Source: Multifurca ochricompacta
Lineage: Eukaryota; Basidiomycota; Agaricomycetes; Russulales; Russulaceae
Reading direction: 5' to 3'
Assembly: GCA_022496185.1 (NCBI GenBank)
Contig: WTXG01000206.1
Coordinates: 1-64,000 of the forward strand
DNA length: 64,000 nucleotides
In this document: piece after piece, positions 32,363 to 42,831 of the stretch
Position numbering within the stretch: position 1 is the stretch's first letter
Layout of the letters: the number at the start of each line of letters is the position of its first letter
Made by a program: the position numbers and the translations under genes
The notes under the pieces: generated by a model
The model's input: the letters and a program-made list of their open reading frames with translations, nothing else
Databases searched by the model: none
What the model was told of the DNA's origin: nothing

Positions 32363-32952
32363 TGTTACAAACAGGGCCCAGTAGCCCTATTTTCTTTACC
32401 CTCCCTAACAGAGACCCCACTCGCCCACCGACGCTACACTTCCTTATTACGTCTCCATCGTGGGACCCCTCACATGCACTCCTCCCGTCCCCGTGACCGC
32501 TGTTTGGACCTGTATATACACTGTTTACTTATGCTTGCCCCTCTTATCTCGTTATCTTCTTATCTTATGATCGGACACTTACTTAGTTCCCTATCAGAAG
32601 CCAGGCTTTACGCCCTTCGCTTTCAGATATTCGGGCCCACTTGACTCCGTACCCTTATCTCTTAGACGCCCACTGAGTTACGTATATAAGTCCGCGGTAG
32701 CTACCTTGTAGACCCTAGACTCGACTTATTGAATACATTGGTGTTCGTCTTCTGGACTTCCCCTTGAAACCTTTGACTCGATCGTCTCAGTGCTTTCGGC
32801 ACTTTCCACTTAACATCGTCACTAGGGAACAGCCCCTTTGACTTTGACTCTTTCATCTAGAGACTCCAAGAAGTCTTATTGACTTCTTATCTGAACACAC
32901 GTACCGAAGCTGTCGCACAAGTCGTGCAGGACGTCTCACACCAGACGTAACA
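32363..32952 (+). repeat. 5' LTR of element H
   Basis: TGTTACAAAC...GACGTAACA with TATATAAG and the AGACTCGACTT primer. The PBS AAGTCGAGTCT is at 32955-32965. Confidence 0.92.
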
Positions 32953-32971
32953 TCAAGTCGAGTCTCTCACA

Positions 32972-34479
32972 GTGGCTTCCAGCCGCAGTCAGACCCTCTT
33001 CTGGGAAGAACTCATCGAGCGCAGAGACGAGCATAATCTTTCACAGCAAGTACTTGGCTCTGCCACCTGGAAAGACTTTGAATCCGAGTTTGGATACTAC
33101 GTCTATTACGACGGAAGATACCAACCGGTAGAATACGACGACGAAAAGAGAGTTTGGTATCGCATCTGATACTCGGACAGCCGACACTCTTGGGTCACTA
33201 CAGGACCTGCCCCACCTGAATTTGGACTGGGACCGTGGAGAGAAAATCCCCGGCCATTGTCACGGACTCTGAACCAGAAGAGTACATAGAAGAACATAGT
33301 GAAGAAGCACCGGCATTAGCAGCGTCTACGTTTCCGGTTGCACCCGAAGTTGTCACGATCAGAGCCCCTGCTTTGACAACTCCCCAGACATCGACACGAT
33401 CCACAAATACCATCACCCCATCTCATCCAATCATGTCCACCATTGCCGCCCAACTCCCAGACCCCGCCCCACCAGCCCCTGTAGCACCACCTCCAAACAT
33501 TCCCCCTCCTTCAGGACGCTTGTCAGGAGTATTGCCCCAAACATTTGCAGGGGATCGTTCTCAAAGCAAAAAGTTCATGCTGGAGTTCACGACATTCAAG
33601 AACTTCAACCATGATGTCCCACAGATTGTCAACCCGTTCCAACATGCCAATCTGTTTCTTTCCCTGATTCGAGGGGACGTGGTGGATGACTGGACGATGG
33701 AACAGCTGGAGTGGCTGAATGAACAGGTTGAAAGTGGGCGACGAACCACAAGCAAGGGTCTTTGGGAGACCATAGCCGAAAGATTCAAGGATGCCTTCAC
33801 AGATGGGCAGGCCAAACAAAAGGCAGCGCGGGAACTGAAATCCCTCAGAATGGAGAAAGGGGAACTTGACGCGTATGTAGCCAAGTTCAGAAGCCTGGCC
33901 AATAGAGCCGGCTATGACACGGATGAAGAGGCCACACTGGACCTCTTCTCGCAAGGACTACCCAATCCACTAGTCAAAAACATCATACAGTTCCATCATC
34001 CTCACGACTGGGACACTTGGGTCGACGCTGCCCGACGACAGCAACAAGATTATCTGGACTTCCAAACGCGGTTTGGAGTGACACGAAGAAGGGGAAACCC
34101 GAGATCAGTGGAAAACCGCCTTCGGAGTAAAACCTGCCCAGCATACCCAGCGGGATCCAAACGCTATGGATACCTCTGCGGATCGAGCCCGAGCTCGGGC
34201 AGCACTCACAGAAGATGAGCGGCAGACATTAATGAAGGAAGGACGATGCTTTCGTTGCAGAGCGCTGGGCATATGTCTCGGGACTGCCCCAAGAAGGGGG
34301 TGCGTGTCGCCACGGCAACCGTCGCGCCAGAAAGTCCCGCTCAGAACAACCCGCCAACCGTGGACAAAAGGTCAAAGGAGGAGAAGGCCCAGGATATATG
34401 GGCCAACATGATGAAAGAAAGTGAGGAAGTGCACGCCATTTTGGTAGAAAAGGCATTTGCGAAAAAGGATTTTTGTTAG
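32972..34479 (+). pseudogene. gag of element H
   Basis: Upstream module from GTG (32972), a TGA at 33167-33169 replacing Arg in YRIRY, a frameshift near 33245, then MSTIAAQLPDP (33433), the capsid and the knuckle CFRCR.LGICLGT region, which is itself shifted near 34080 and 34260. The end EEVHAILVEKAFAKKDFC is in frame up to TAG at 34477-34479. GGATTTTT lies at 34467-34474. Confidence 0.82.
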
Positions 34480-35746
34480 GCTCGAACCTATCGGCCTGGG
34501 CAAGAGCACTCCATGTCACCTCTGTGTATGCTAGTCGATTCAAGTCGTTAAAAATACCAGTTCATTTTGAAACTACACAGAGGACGGCCGACCGAGATAT
34601 CTTAGTGGACTCTGGAGCCACAGATAATTTCATCCACCCACGACTAATCAGAACAATGGGCTTGGGAAGACTGGCGCTTCCCCAGGAAAAGAATATTTGG
34701 AACATCGACGGGACAGCCAATCGTGCCGGAAAGATCACTCACTACACGGACCTAAAAGTCCAGGTTGGAGAAACAACGAAGGTCATTCGCTTCTTGGTTA
34801 CGGACTTGGGAGACGAAGATCTCATCTTGGGGTATCCCTGGCTTGCAGCTTTCGAGCCCAAGATCAACTGGGCTGATGCGACCATGGATCGGGACTCATA
34901 CCCAACCATCATCACGTCGCTGGGCTATGACTATGCAATCAGGCATCCAGTAGTCAGGGCCATGCAGACAGAAGAAGGGGATGACCCTGGTCAGTGCTAC
35001 GTCACCAAAGCATCGGAACTGGCCCAAAAGGCTACGCAGGGACAGGCCGAGAAAACCTACCAAGATGTAGTACCGAGTGTCTATCAGCGGCACTGGAAAG
35101 TATTCTCGGAAGAAGAATCACATCGCTTTCCTCCAGAACGACCATGGGATCACGCCATTGACCTCCTCCCAGATACGCCCGCCGCCATAGACTGCAAAAT
35201 CTACCCACTGTCCCAGACCGAGCAGAAAGCACTCACGGAGTTTCTCGAAGAACATTTAGCCAAGGGGTATATTCGCCCGTCCAAATCGCAGTATGCCTCA
35301 CCCTTCTTCTTTATCAAAAAGAAGGATGGCAAGCTACGGCCAGTCCAGGACTACCAGAAAATCAATACGTATACGGTGAAGAATGCCTACCCCTTGCCCC
35401 TCATTTCCGAACTCATTGACACCATGCGGGATAAATCCCTCTTTTCGAAAATGGACGTATGCTGGGGCTACAATAATGTGAGAATCAAGGAAGGTGACCA
35501 ATGTAAGGCAGCATTCAAAACGAATCAAGGATTGTTCGAACCAAATGTCATGTTTTTTGGGCTTACGAACTCGCCCGTGACCTTCCAATCCATGATGAAC
35601 CACATCTTTCGGGATCTCATCCTTACTGGCGAAGTGGTAGTCTACATGGACGACATCCTGGTTGCCACCACCAATGATTTAAACCACCACCGGGAACGAG
35701 TACATCAGGTGCTGGACATATTGCATGAGCATGATTTGTACCTCAA
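34473..35746 (+). pseudogene. pol of element H, protease and RT
   Basis: SAWARALHVTSVYASRFKSL leads into the protease (VDSGATDNFIHPR), then RT (YASPFFFIKKKDGKLRPVQDY, VVYMDDILVAT at about 35640). Trp and Gln at some conserved Arg sites (for example VQDYQKIN) suggest CpG decay. Cut at 35746 by solo LTR J within the HDLYL/KPAKCSFE sequence. Confidence 0.88.
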
Positions 35747-36339
35747 TGTTACAATCTCTACCGAGCAACCCCATTTTCTTCCACCTCCCCAACAGCGACC
35801 CATCCCTGCCGCCCACCCTGCACTTCATGATCACGTCCCCGTCCTGGGACCCATCACGTGCTTTGCTCCCCTCCCCGTGACCTGCTTTGGACTTGTTGAC
35901 TCATTGTGTACCCATGATTGGCCCCTTATCTCTTATCTTGTTATCTCCTTATCTTTACGCTCGGACACTTACTTAATACCCTATCAGAAGCCCGACTTTA
36001 CGCCGTCCGCTTCCGTATATTTGGGCCCACCTGACTCTGTTATCTTATCTATAGACGCTCACTCAATTACGTATATAAGTCCACTGTAGCTACCTTGTAG
36101 ACCTCAGACTCGACTTATTGAATACATCGGTGTTTGTCTTTTGGACTCTCCCTTGGATCCTCTGACTCGATCATCTCAGTGCTTCCGGCACTTTCCGCTC
36201 AACATTGTCACTAGGGAACGGCCCCTTTGACTTTGACTCTCCCACTAAAAGCTCCAAGAGGTCCTATTGACCTCTTATCTGAACACACGAACGAAGCTGT
36301 CGCACAAGTCGTGCAGTACGTCTCGCACCAGACGTAACA
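35747..36339 (+). repeat. Solo LTR J, almost identical to L's LTR
   Basis: 593 bp with perfect CTCAA duplication (35742-35746 and 36340-36344). It differs from L's 5' LTR (50911-51503) at about three positions, so it derives from the same recently active lineage. Confidence 0.93.
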
Positions 36340-36344
36340 CTCAA

Positions 36345-38556
36345 GCCTGCAAAATGTTCCTTTGAACAGCACAGCGTCGAGTACCTGGGAGTAATTTTAG
36401 AAGGAGGACAAGTGTGCATGGACCCTGTCAAGGTGCAGGGAATTCGGGAATGGCCGACACCGACTTGCGTCAAGGACGTCCGATCCTTTATTGGATTCTG
36501 CAACTTTTACCGGCATTTTGTCAAAGGATTCTCGGGCATAGCACGACCCTTGAATGACCTCCTGAAAAAGGATGTGCCCTGGCATTGGAGTGCCGAACAA
36601 CAACAGGCGTTTGAACGGATTCGAGATCTAGTTGGCTCAGAACCAGTGCTGATCCAACCTGACCTGAGCCGTCCCTTCGAATTAGAAGTGGACGCCTCCC
36701 ACTTCGCGAATGGGGCCGTACTATATCAAAGGGACGGCTTGCAAGCACTTCACCCGGTGGCATACTACTCGGAAACCTTCTCGTCCACTGAACGAAATTA
36801 TGACATTTGGGATCGGGAACTCCTAGCCATAGTCAAGGCATTACGGCATTGGCGGCCGTACCTCGCAGGGAATCCCCACAAAACAGTCATCTATACGGAC
36901 CACTCTAACCTGTTATACTGGAAGGAACCCCACAAAATTAGTCGACGCGTAGCACGAGAAGTCTTAGAGCTCGAAGAATACAACTTTATCCTGAAGCATA
37001 TTGCAGGAAGCCAGAATGCACGAGCAGACGCATTGTCACGAAGGCCAGACATGCACACAGGGGAAGATGACAACGACCATGTAACCATCCTCCCAGAAGA
37101 AGTGTTCGCCAAAACAGCCGTAGTCAGCCTGCATGACATGGACCTATGGGCACAAGTCTCCCAAAACATGAACCCAGAACTCTGCCACGCATGGGCTGAT
37201 GCGCATAATCTGAAAGAGATTAATGGTCTTTGGTGGAAAGACAGAGATCATCTTGTTGTCACCAGTGGCAACAACATTAAGAGGGGGGTGATCCATTTTC
37301 ACCACGATCTCCCCTCTGCTGGCCACCCGGGCATTGCCAACACTTACGCCCTTGCCAAACGAGACTACTGGTGGCCCAACATGAAGAAGGACGTTGAAGC
37401 CTACGTGAAGGGATGTGCAGACTGCCAGGCTAACAAAGTAAACACGCACCCACATCCCCCAGCAATGTTTCCCATCACTCCCACTACATCTCTGCCATTC
37501 CAGACGATCGCCATGGACTTCATAGTCAAACTACCCAACTCTAGGGGCTTTGACTCCATTTTGACCATCACAGACCATGACTACTCCAAAGCAGTGCTCT
37601 TCATACCATGCAAGGAGTCGATCACAGCCGAAGGAGTGGCTAAACTTTATCTCGACCACGTCTACCGACATTACGGCCTCCCAGAGAAGATTATCTCCGA
37701 CCGAGACCCACGCTTTACTTCGACATTCGCCAGAGCACTATGCAAGGTTCTGGACATACAGCAGAATATCTCGACAGCCTATCACCCCCAGACAGACGGA
37801 CAGTCAGAGCGTACCAATCAATGGCTGGAGCAATACCTCCGATTCTGGTGCAACGGACGACAGGACAACTGGGCGGACTGGCTGGCAACAGCAGAGTTTG
37901 CGCATAACTCCTGGCCTAACGGCACAACAAAGACCCCCCCATTTTCCCTTATCATGGGCTGGGTACCACACACCACATGGACTGATAAGCCAACAAACGT
38001 TCCCACAGCGTCACAACGGCTTAACCAATGGGACGAGATCCGGAAATCAGCCAATGAAAACATGCTGAAGGCACAACGAACCCTATCGGATAAGCCCTCG
38101 AAATTCACACCTTATCAAGCCAATGAACGGGTATGGCTGGAAGGAAGGCATATCCATACGTCACACCCCACAGCTAAATTAGCACCCCGACGTCACGGAC
38201 CTTTCAGAATCACAAGGAAGCTGTCAGACGTGTCATACGAGCTCGATCTCCCCCCAACATGGAAGATTCACCCGGTCTTCCATGCCAGGCTCCTCACACC
38301 ATATAAAGAAACGTCCATTCATGGGGAAAACTTCCCAAGACCTCCACCGGAATTAGTGGATGGGGAAGCGGAATGGGAAGTGGAGCAGATTGTAAACTCC
38401 GCCTATCGAGGCCGAGGGCGCAAGCTGCATTACCTGATCAAGTGGAGGGGTTTCCCAGACTCTGACAATTCGTGGGAACCAGTCGGGAACATCTTCGCTC
38501 CGGACCTGATCGCGGAGTTCCATTTACGACATCCCCAAGCGCCCAAGAACGATTAA
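36345..38556 (+). pseudogene. pol of element H, RNase H, integrase and chromodomain
   Basis: Open without stops over 2.2 kb: RT thumb, RNase H (VDASHFANGAVLYQ, DRELLAIVKALRHW, YTDHSNLLYW), HHCC (HHDLPSAGHP...CADCQ), DDE (MDFIVKLP, SDRDPRF, YHPQTDGQSERTN), GPF and the chromodomain (WEVEQIVNSAYRGRGRKLHYLIKWRGFPDSDNSWEP). Ends TAA 38554-38556. ORF3 starts 24 codons further in the same frame, so stop-codon readthrough would fuse them. Confidence 0.9.
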
Positions 38557-38628
38557 AAGGAGGACGGATTCCCGACCTCCTTTTCCCCAGAACAACGCTT
38601 CACCAGCAACGTCCTAACCACAACCAAT

Positions 38629-39819
38629 ATGTCCTCATTCATCGCTGCCTCCGCTGCTATCGACGCCTTCGCTACCACTCATGTGGTTGTAGAGGCTTTC
38701 CCCTCCGCTCACCCCTCCACTCGCCCTTCCTCCCCTATTGACTACGAGGCCGCTGAAGAACGAGTCAAGAACCAGTCACCCAATCCCGACGATGACTTCA
38801 CCCATGCCGAAGAGCCCCACCCCAACGACCTCATCGGCATGGAACAAGATGACGAAGTGCCCGAGTTCCCATTTTTCACCAACAACCCCAATTCGTCGAT
38901 GTATTTCCCTCTTGAGATCACCATGGCTGACGGAGGAAAGGCCATAGCAAAATATATATTCTACACCAATGGAGGGATGGATGTCGCGGGATGCATGAAA
39001 AAGGACGGACCTGTTTACGGGGCCCCGGTTTATTTGGAGGAACGGTACACCGGCCGTCTCCACCACACGCTGAGTGATGAACAGTTGGGACACCTTGCAG
39101 CTGACGATCCCCGAGCATTTGCAATTGACGAGGTGATGAACAACATGCAACTTCCGCGCCTCAAAGCCGAAGTGATGAGGCTGCGGAAAACCCTTACACT
39201 TCGTACGACGCTCAACACCCAATACAAAGAATATGCAAAGCAGATGACAAGGCTTACGAGGGGGATGTTCCAAGTGGAGCAGGAATTGACGGAGATTCGG
39301 AAGCGACTGGAGAAAGGGGATGCTTATCAGACAATTGCCGAGAGGTACGCAGACACCTACGCACGACCCCTTCCCCCATGATCGTTAGGAGCGGCACCAC
39401 AACTGCTGCCAAACCGATTTGAAATGCCCCGTATGCACGAAAATCCCCGCGGAGAGACTTGCTGGCGATGTGACAGCAAGTATCACATCAGCTGGAATTG
39501 CCCGCTCAACCGCAAATGGTGTCGTCACTGCCGAAGTAACTTACACTGGAGCCGGTTCTGCATTTTCTGACGTCTGGGCGTGGCTCCCACCATTGTCAAT
39601 CCCTCAGGTTGGTGCGGAAAATGTCTGCGGCACAATGCAGGACATCGTGAGCTCGACTGCCCCGTGTACGACCTGTGTCACCAGTGCGGACGACGCGGCC
39701 CATACGGGTTCCTGCGCACGCATCAATGTGCCGCAGACGAGACTTACACTGTGGAGGATCGAAATTTGGCAGATGACTATGTGGACTTGGTCCAGGATGA
39801 CGATGGTGCGCATTTCTAG
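38629..39819 (+). pseudogene. ORF3 of element H, zinc-knuckle accessory protein
   Basis: 397 codons in one frame with two TGA codons (39379-39381, CGA in L, and about 39568). MSSFIAASAAIDAF; core AKYIFYTNGGMDVAGCMKK; helical segment to GDAYQTIAERYADTYA; knuckles CWRC...HISWNC, CRHC...HWSRFC, CGKC...HRELDC, CHQC...HQC; acidic tail DDYVDLVQDDDG. No frameshift, in contrast to its own gag. Confidence 0.85.
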
Positions 39820-39850
39820 CTGGGTCAGCTCGAGCCAGAAAGGAGGGTGA

Positions 39851-40440
39851 TGTTACGAACAGGGCCCAGTAGCCCTATTTTCTTTACCCTCCCTAACAGA
39901 GACCCCACTCGCCCACCGATGCTACACTTCCTTATTACGTCTCCATCGTGGGACCCCTCACATGCACTCCTCCCGTCCCCGTGACCGCTGTTTGGACCTG
40001 TATATACACTGTTTACTTATGCTTGCCCCTCTTATCTCGTTATCTTCTTATCTTATGATCGGACACTTACTTAGTTCCCTATCAGAAGCCAGGCTTTACG
40101 CCCTTCGCTTTCAGATATTCGGGCCCACTTGACTCCGTACCCTTATCTCTTAGACGCCCACTGAGTTATGTATATAAGTCCGCGGTAGCTACCTTGTAGA
40201 CCCTAGACTCGACTTATTGAATACATTGGTGTTCGTCTTCTGGACTTCCCCTTGAAACCTTTGACTCGATCGTCTCAGTGCTTTCGGCACTTTCCACTTA
40301 ACATCATCACTAGGGAACAGCCCCTTTGACTTTGACTCTTTCATCTAGAGACTCCAAGAAGTCTTATTGACTTCTTATCTGAACACACGTACCGAAGCTG
40401 TCGCACAAGTCGTGCAGGACGTCTCACACCAGACGTAACA
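39851..40440 (+). repeat. 3' LTR of element H
   Basis: 590 bp, paired with 32363-32952, preceded by the purine tract AAAGGAGGGTGA. Confidence 0.92.
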
Positions 40441-40445
40441 CCTCT

Positions 40446-40723
40446 CCCCAGACTTCTAGCAGGGCCTATTGCCACTGCTTCAACTCCCTGCTCGCACGCG
40501 TGCCCCTCTTGGATCTTGTGGGCCTTGAACCTTGACTGCAGCTCTTTGTAGCTCACTTTGACATCTGAATCGACTTGCCCTTGACCACAGCTCTTTGTAG
40601 TTTGCCTTGACACCCTTGAATCAACTTGCCCTTGACAGTCTTGACCTTGACTTTGCGTGTGCTCTATATCTTGGGGAACAGTGACTTGAACGACCTTGAC
40701 ACAGCAGAGACCTGGCTGTGACA
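40446..40723 (+). repeat. 3' LTR of element D, right part
   Basis: Matches 7984-8261 with two CpG-type differences and ends TGTGACA before the ATTGT duplication. Confidence 0.92.
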
Positions 40724-40728
40724 ATTGT

Positions 40729-41451
40729 CCAGTCATTGACGGAATCCCCTCTGATCAGTGAGAGGAAAAGGTTGGTGTGTTGGAAGGGGTTCACAATTTG
40801 TGGGACGTCATGATTAAAGTTTTTGAATGTCTCAAACTCGAGCATGAACTTTTTGCTCTGAGATCGATTGCCGGTGAATGTGGTTGGCAGGACTCCTGTA
40901 AGGTGTCCTGATGGGGGAGGGAGGTTTGGGGCAGGGACAACTGGAGCGGGGTCTGGCAATTGCGCAGCAATGGTTGACATCGTGGGATATGTGATGGTCA
41001 GGGTGTCTGAGGTTTGTCATGTAATCTGGGGAGAGACTAAAGCAGATATTCTGGACGTAGTACTCTCTGGTGCAACTGTCTGAGCTGTAAAATCAGTGGC
41101 TATGACTTGTGCGTCTTCGCTGCTTTCTTCAATGTATTCTTCTGTTTCTGAGTCAGTGATGATGGCTGGAGGATTCTCTCTCCAAGGTCCTAGGCCGTAC
41201 TCTGGTGGGGCAGGTCCTGTGGTGACCCAGGAACAATGGCTTCTAGAGTAACGGATACGGTACCAGACCTGTTTCTGTTCGTCGTATTCAACTGGCTGGT
41301 ACTGATCATCGTGATAGATGTAGTATCCAAACTCGGTTTCAAAATCTTTCCAGATGGCAGAGCCAAGGACTTGTTGTGAAAGATTATCCTTGTCTCAGCA
41401 GTCAATGAGCTCTTCATTGTGCAAGGTCTGACTGCAGCTGGATGAAGCCAT
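40729..41451 (-). pseudogene. gag of element B, 5' part with an ATG start
   Basis: Starts CCACC ATG G at 41451 (MASSS), the only TGTTAC-family copy here with ATG at this position. It continues through the upstream module, with a TGA after about 18 codons where L has Arg, and GYYIYHDDQYQPVEYD. Then MSTIAAQLPDPAP, VLPTTFTGNRSQSKKFMLEF and GDSVNDW at the D junction. Confidence 0.8.
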
Positions 41452-41460
41452 GGTGGGGAG

Positions 41461-41471
41461 AGACTCGACTT
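41461..41471 (-). other. Self-primer binding site of element B
   Basis: The minus strand reads AAGTCGAGTCT two bases after the 5' LTR. Its complement occurs downstream of TATATAAG in the same LTR (near 41702-41712). Confidence 0.65.
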
Positions 41472-41473
41472 AA

Positions 41474-42070
41474 TGTAACGCCTGGTGCAGGCGTTCAGCA
41501 CGACGTGTGACAAGTCGCATAGCAAAACTACAAAGTCAGGTGTGTACTGTCTTTCAAGCACACAGAGTTCAAATGAGAAGTCAATACCAAGGAGCTAATC
41601 CCTTAGTATCGGTGAGTGGAAGAGTGCCAAAAGCACTGAGACGATCCAAAAGCTGGGTCTTAGAGATCACCCAGAAGGTAATGCACCAAGTCAATTAAAG
41701 AAGTCGAGTCTAAGGCATACAGGCTATCTAGGCAGGCCTTATATACGTAATAGAGATCGGAGTCTGAATCGGAGTGTCGTACTCAATGTATCAACAAAGT
41801 CGTAATGTAACTGAATAGGGAATGGAGTCAATGTGGGCCAGGTGAGAATATATGTAGACAGATCCAGTATAGTCGCGATTCTGGTGGGAAAATACGTAAG
41901 CATTCTGATGTAAGGTATGAGTCAGAGATAAGCACAGCCCAAGTCAGAGATAAGGAACAAATATGTACAAAAGGAGTCACGGCACGGTCAACCAAGAACA
42001 AGCAGAGCCAAACAGCACATCACATGAAGGAAAAAGGGAGACGAGTGAAAGAGAAGTGGGGTTCGTAACA
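41474..42070 (-). repeat. 5' LTR of element B
   Basis: 597 bp, TGTTACGAACCCC...GTTACA on the minus strand. It serves as the empty site for the 222-bp insert in its partner. Confidence 0.88.
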
Positions 42071-42251
42071 AGAAAGGACGAAGGTCATCCACTTCCTTGT
42101 TACCAATTTAGGGGACGAGGATCTCATCTTAGGGTATCCATGGCTGGCAGCTTTTGAACCAAATATTAACTGGATGGATGCCACCATGGATAAGGAATTT
42201 TATCCAGTCTTGATCACGTCTCTCGGGTATGACTACCAGGCCCGGCACACA
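42071..42251 (+). pseudogene. Relic C protease fragment
   Basis: FLVTNLGDEDLILGYPWLAAFEPNINWMDATMDKEFYP...SLGYDYQARH, the C-terminal half of the protease, cut by solo LTR M. Confidence 0.8.
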
Positions 42252-42831
42252 TGTTACGTCCGGTGTGGGACATCCCACACGACTTGTGTGACAGCATGGT
42301 TCGTGGATTCAGATAAGGGATCAATAAGATTCCTTGGAGTCAGGTATGATGAGTCAAAGTCAAAGAGGCTGTACTCTAAGACGATGTTGAGCAGGGAAGT
42401 GCCAGAAGCACTGAGACAACTGAGCCTTTAGGAATAAAAGGGGAGTCCAGAAGACAAGCACCGATGTATTCAATAAGTCGAGTCTGAGGTCTACAGCATA
42501 GCTACAGCGGACTTATATACGTAATCGAGTGGGCATCTATGAGATAAGAAACATGGAGTCAAGTGGGCCCAAATATCTGGAAGCAGAGGGCGTAAAGCCT
42601 GGCTTCTGCTGATAGGGAATTAAGTAAATGTCTGGTCGTACGATAAGGAGATAAGTGATAAGCAGAGATAACTGTAGACAAATATGAACAAACAAGAGAG
42701 TCATGGGGATGGGCGAAGAGCACGTGAAGGGTCCCATGATGGAGACATAATTGAGTAGTGAAGTGTGGGTGGCAGAGAGGGATCATCGTTGGGCAAGAAA
42801 AAGAACATGGGAAGAGACGGGGTTTGTAACA
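42252..42831 (-). repeat. Solo LTR M, TGTTAC family
   Basis: 580 bp. The minus strand reads TGTTACAAACCCCGTC...GACGTAACA, with TATATAAG followed by AGACTCGACTT. The flanks ACACA and ATGCA agree at three of five positions, so the duplication has decayed or the insertion was rearranged. Confidence 0.85.

Larger units (their letters stand above)
32363..40440 (+). mobile_element. Element H: TGTTAC-family Gypsy chromovirus in D's 3' LTR
   Basis: 590-bp LTRs (32363-32952 and 39851-40440), perfect CCTCT duplication (32358-32362 and 40441-40445). Four LTR-LTR differences, all at CpG. It contains gag, pol split by solo LTR J, and a full-length ORF3. Inactive through stops and frameshifts in gag. Confidence 0.92.
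7573..40723 (+). mobile_element. Element D: TGTGAC-family Gypsy chromovirus carrying E, G and H
   Basis: It is bounded by ATTGT duplications (7568-7572 and 40724-40728), with ends TGTGAC...GTGACA. After removing the nested elements it consists of a 689-bp 5' LTR, PBS, fused gag-protease frame, RT, RNase H, integrase with chromodomain, a vestigial ORF3 region and a 3' LTR split by H. I count four LTR-LTR differences, all at CpG. Several of its stops lie where relatives have Arg codons. Confidence 0.9.
1156..42070 (-). mobile_element. Element B: full-length Ty3/Gypsy chromovirus, split by D
   Basis: On the minus strand the order is 5' LTR (41474-42070), PBS (41461-41471), gag (41451 to 40729, resuming 7572 to about 6770), pol (about 6769-3202), ORF3 (3201-2011), polypurine tract, 3' LTR (1156-1979). 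A 33-kb insertion (D and its contents) divides gag with a perfect ATTGT duplication. The element is inactive: premature stops occur in gag, the zinc knuckle, RT, RNase H and ORF3. The flanking pentamers GTAAT (1151-1155) and AGAAA (42071-42075) do not match, and the flanks belong to unrelated elements (A and C), so the outer ends were rearranged. Confidence 0.85.

Noticed and set aside
34473..36089. A 538-aa pol frame ending in a novel tail after HDLYL in H
   Set aside because: The tail is translated solo LTR J (35747-36339, CTCAA duplication). Pol resumes at 36345.
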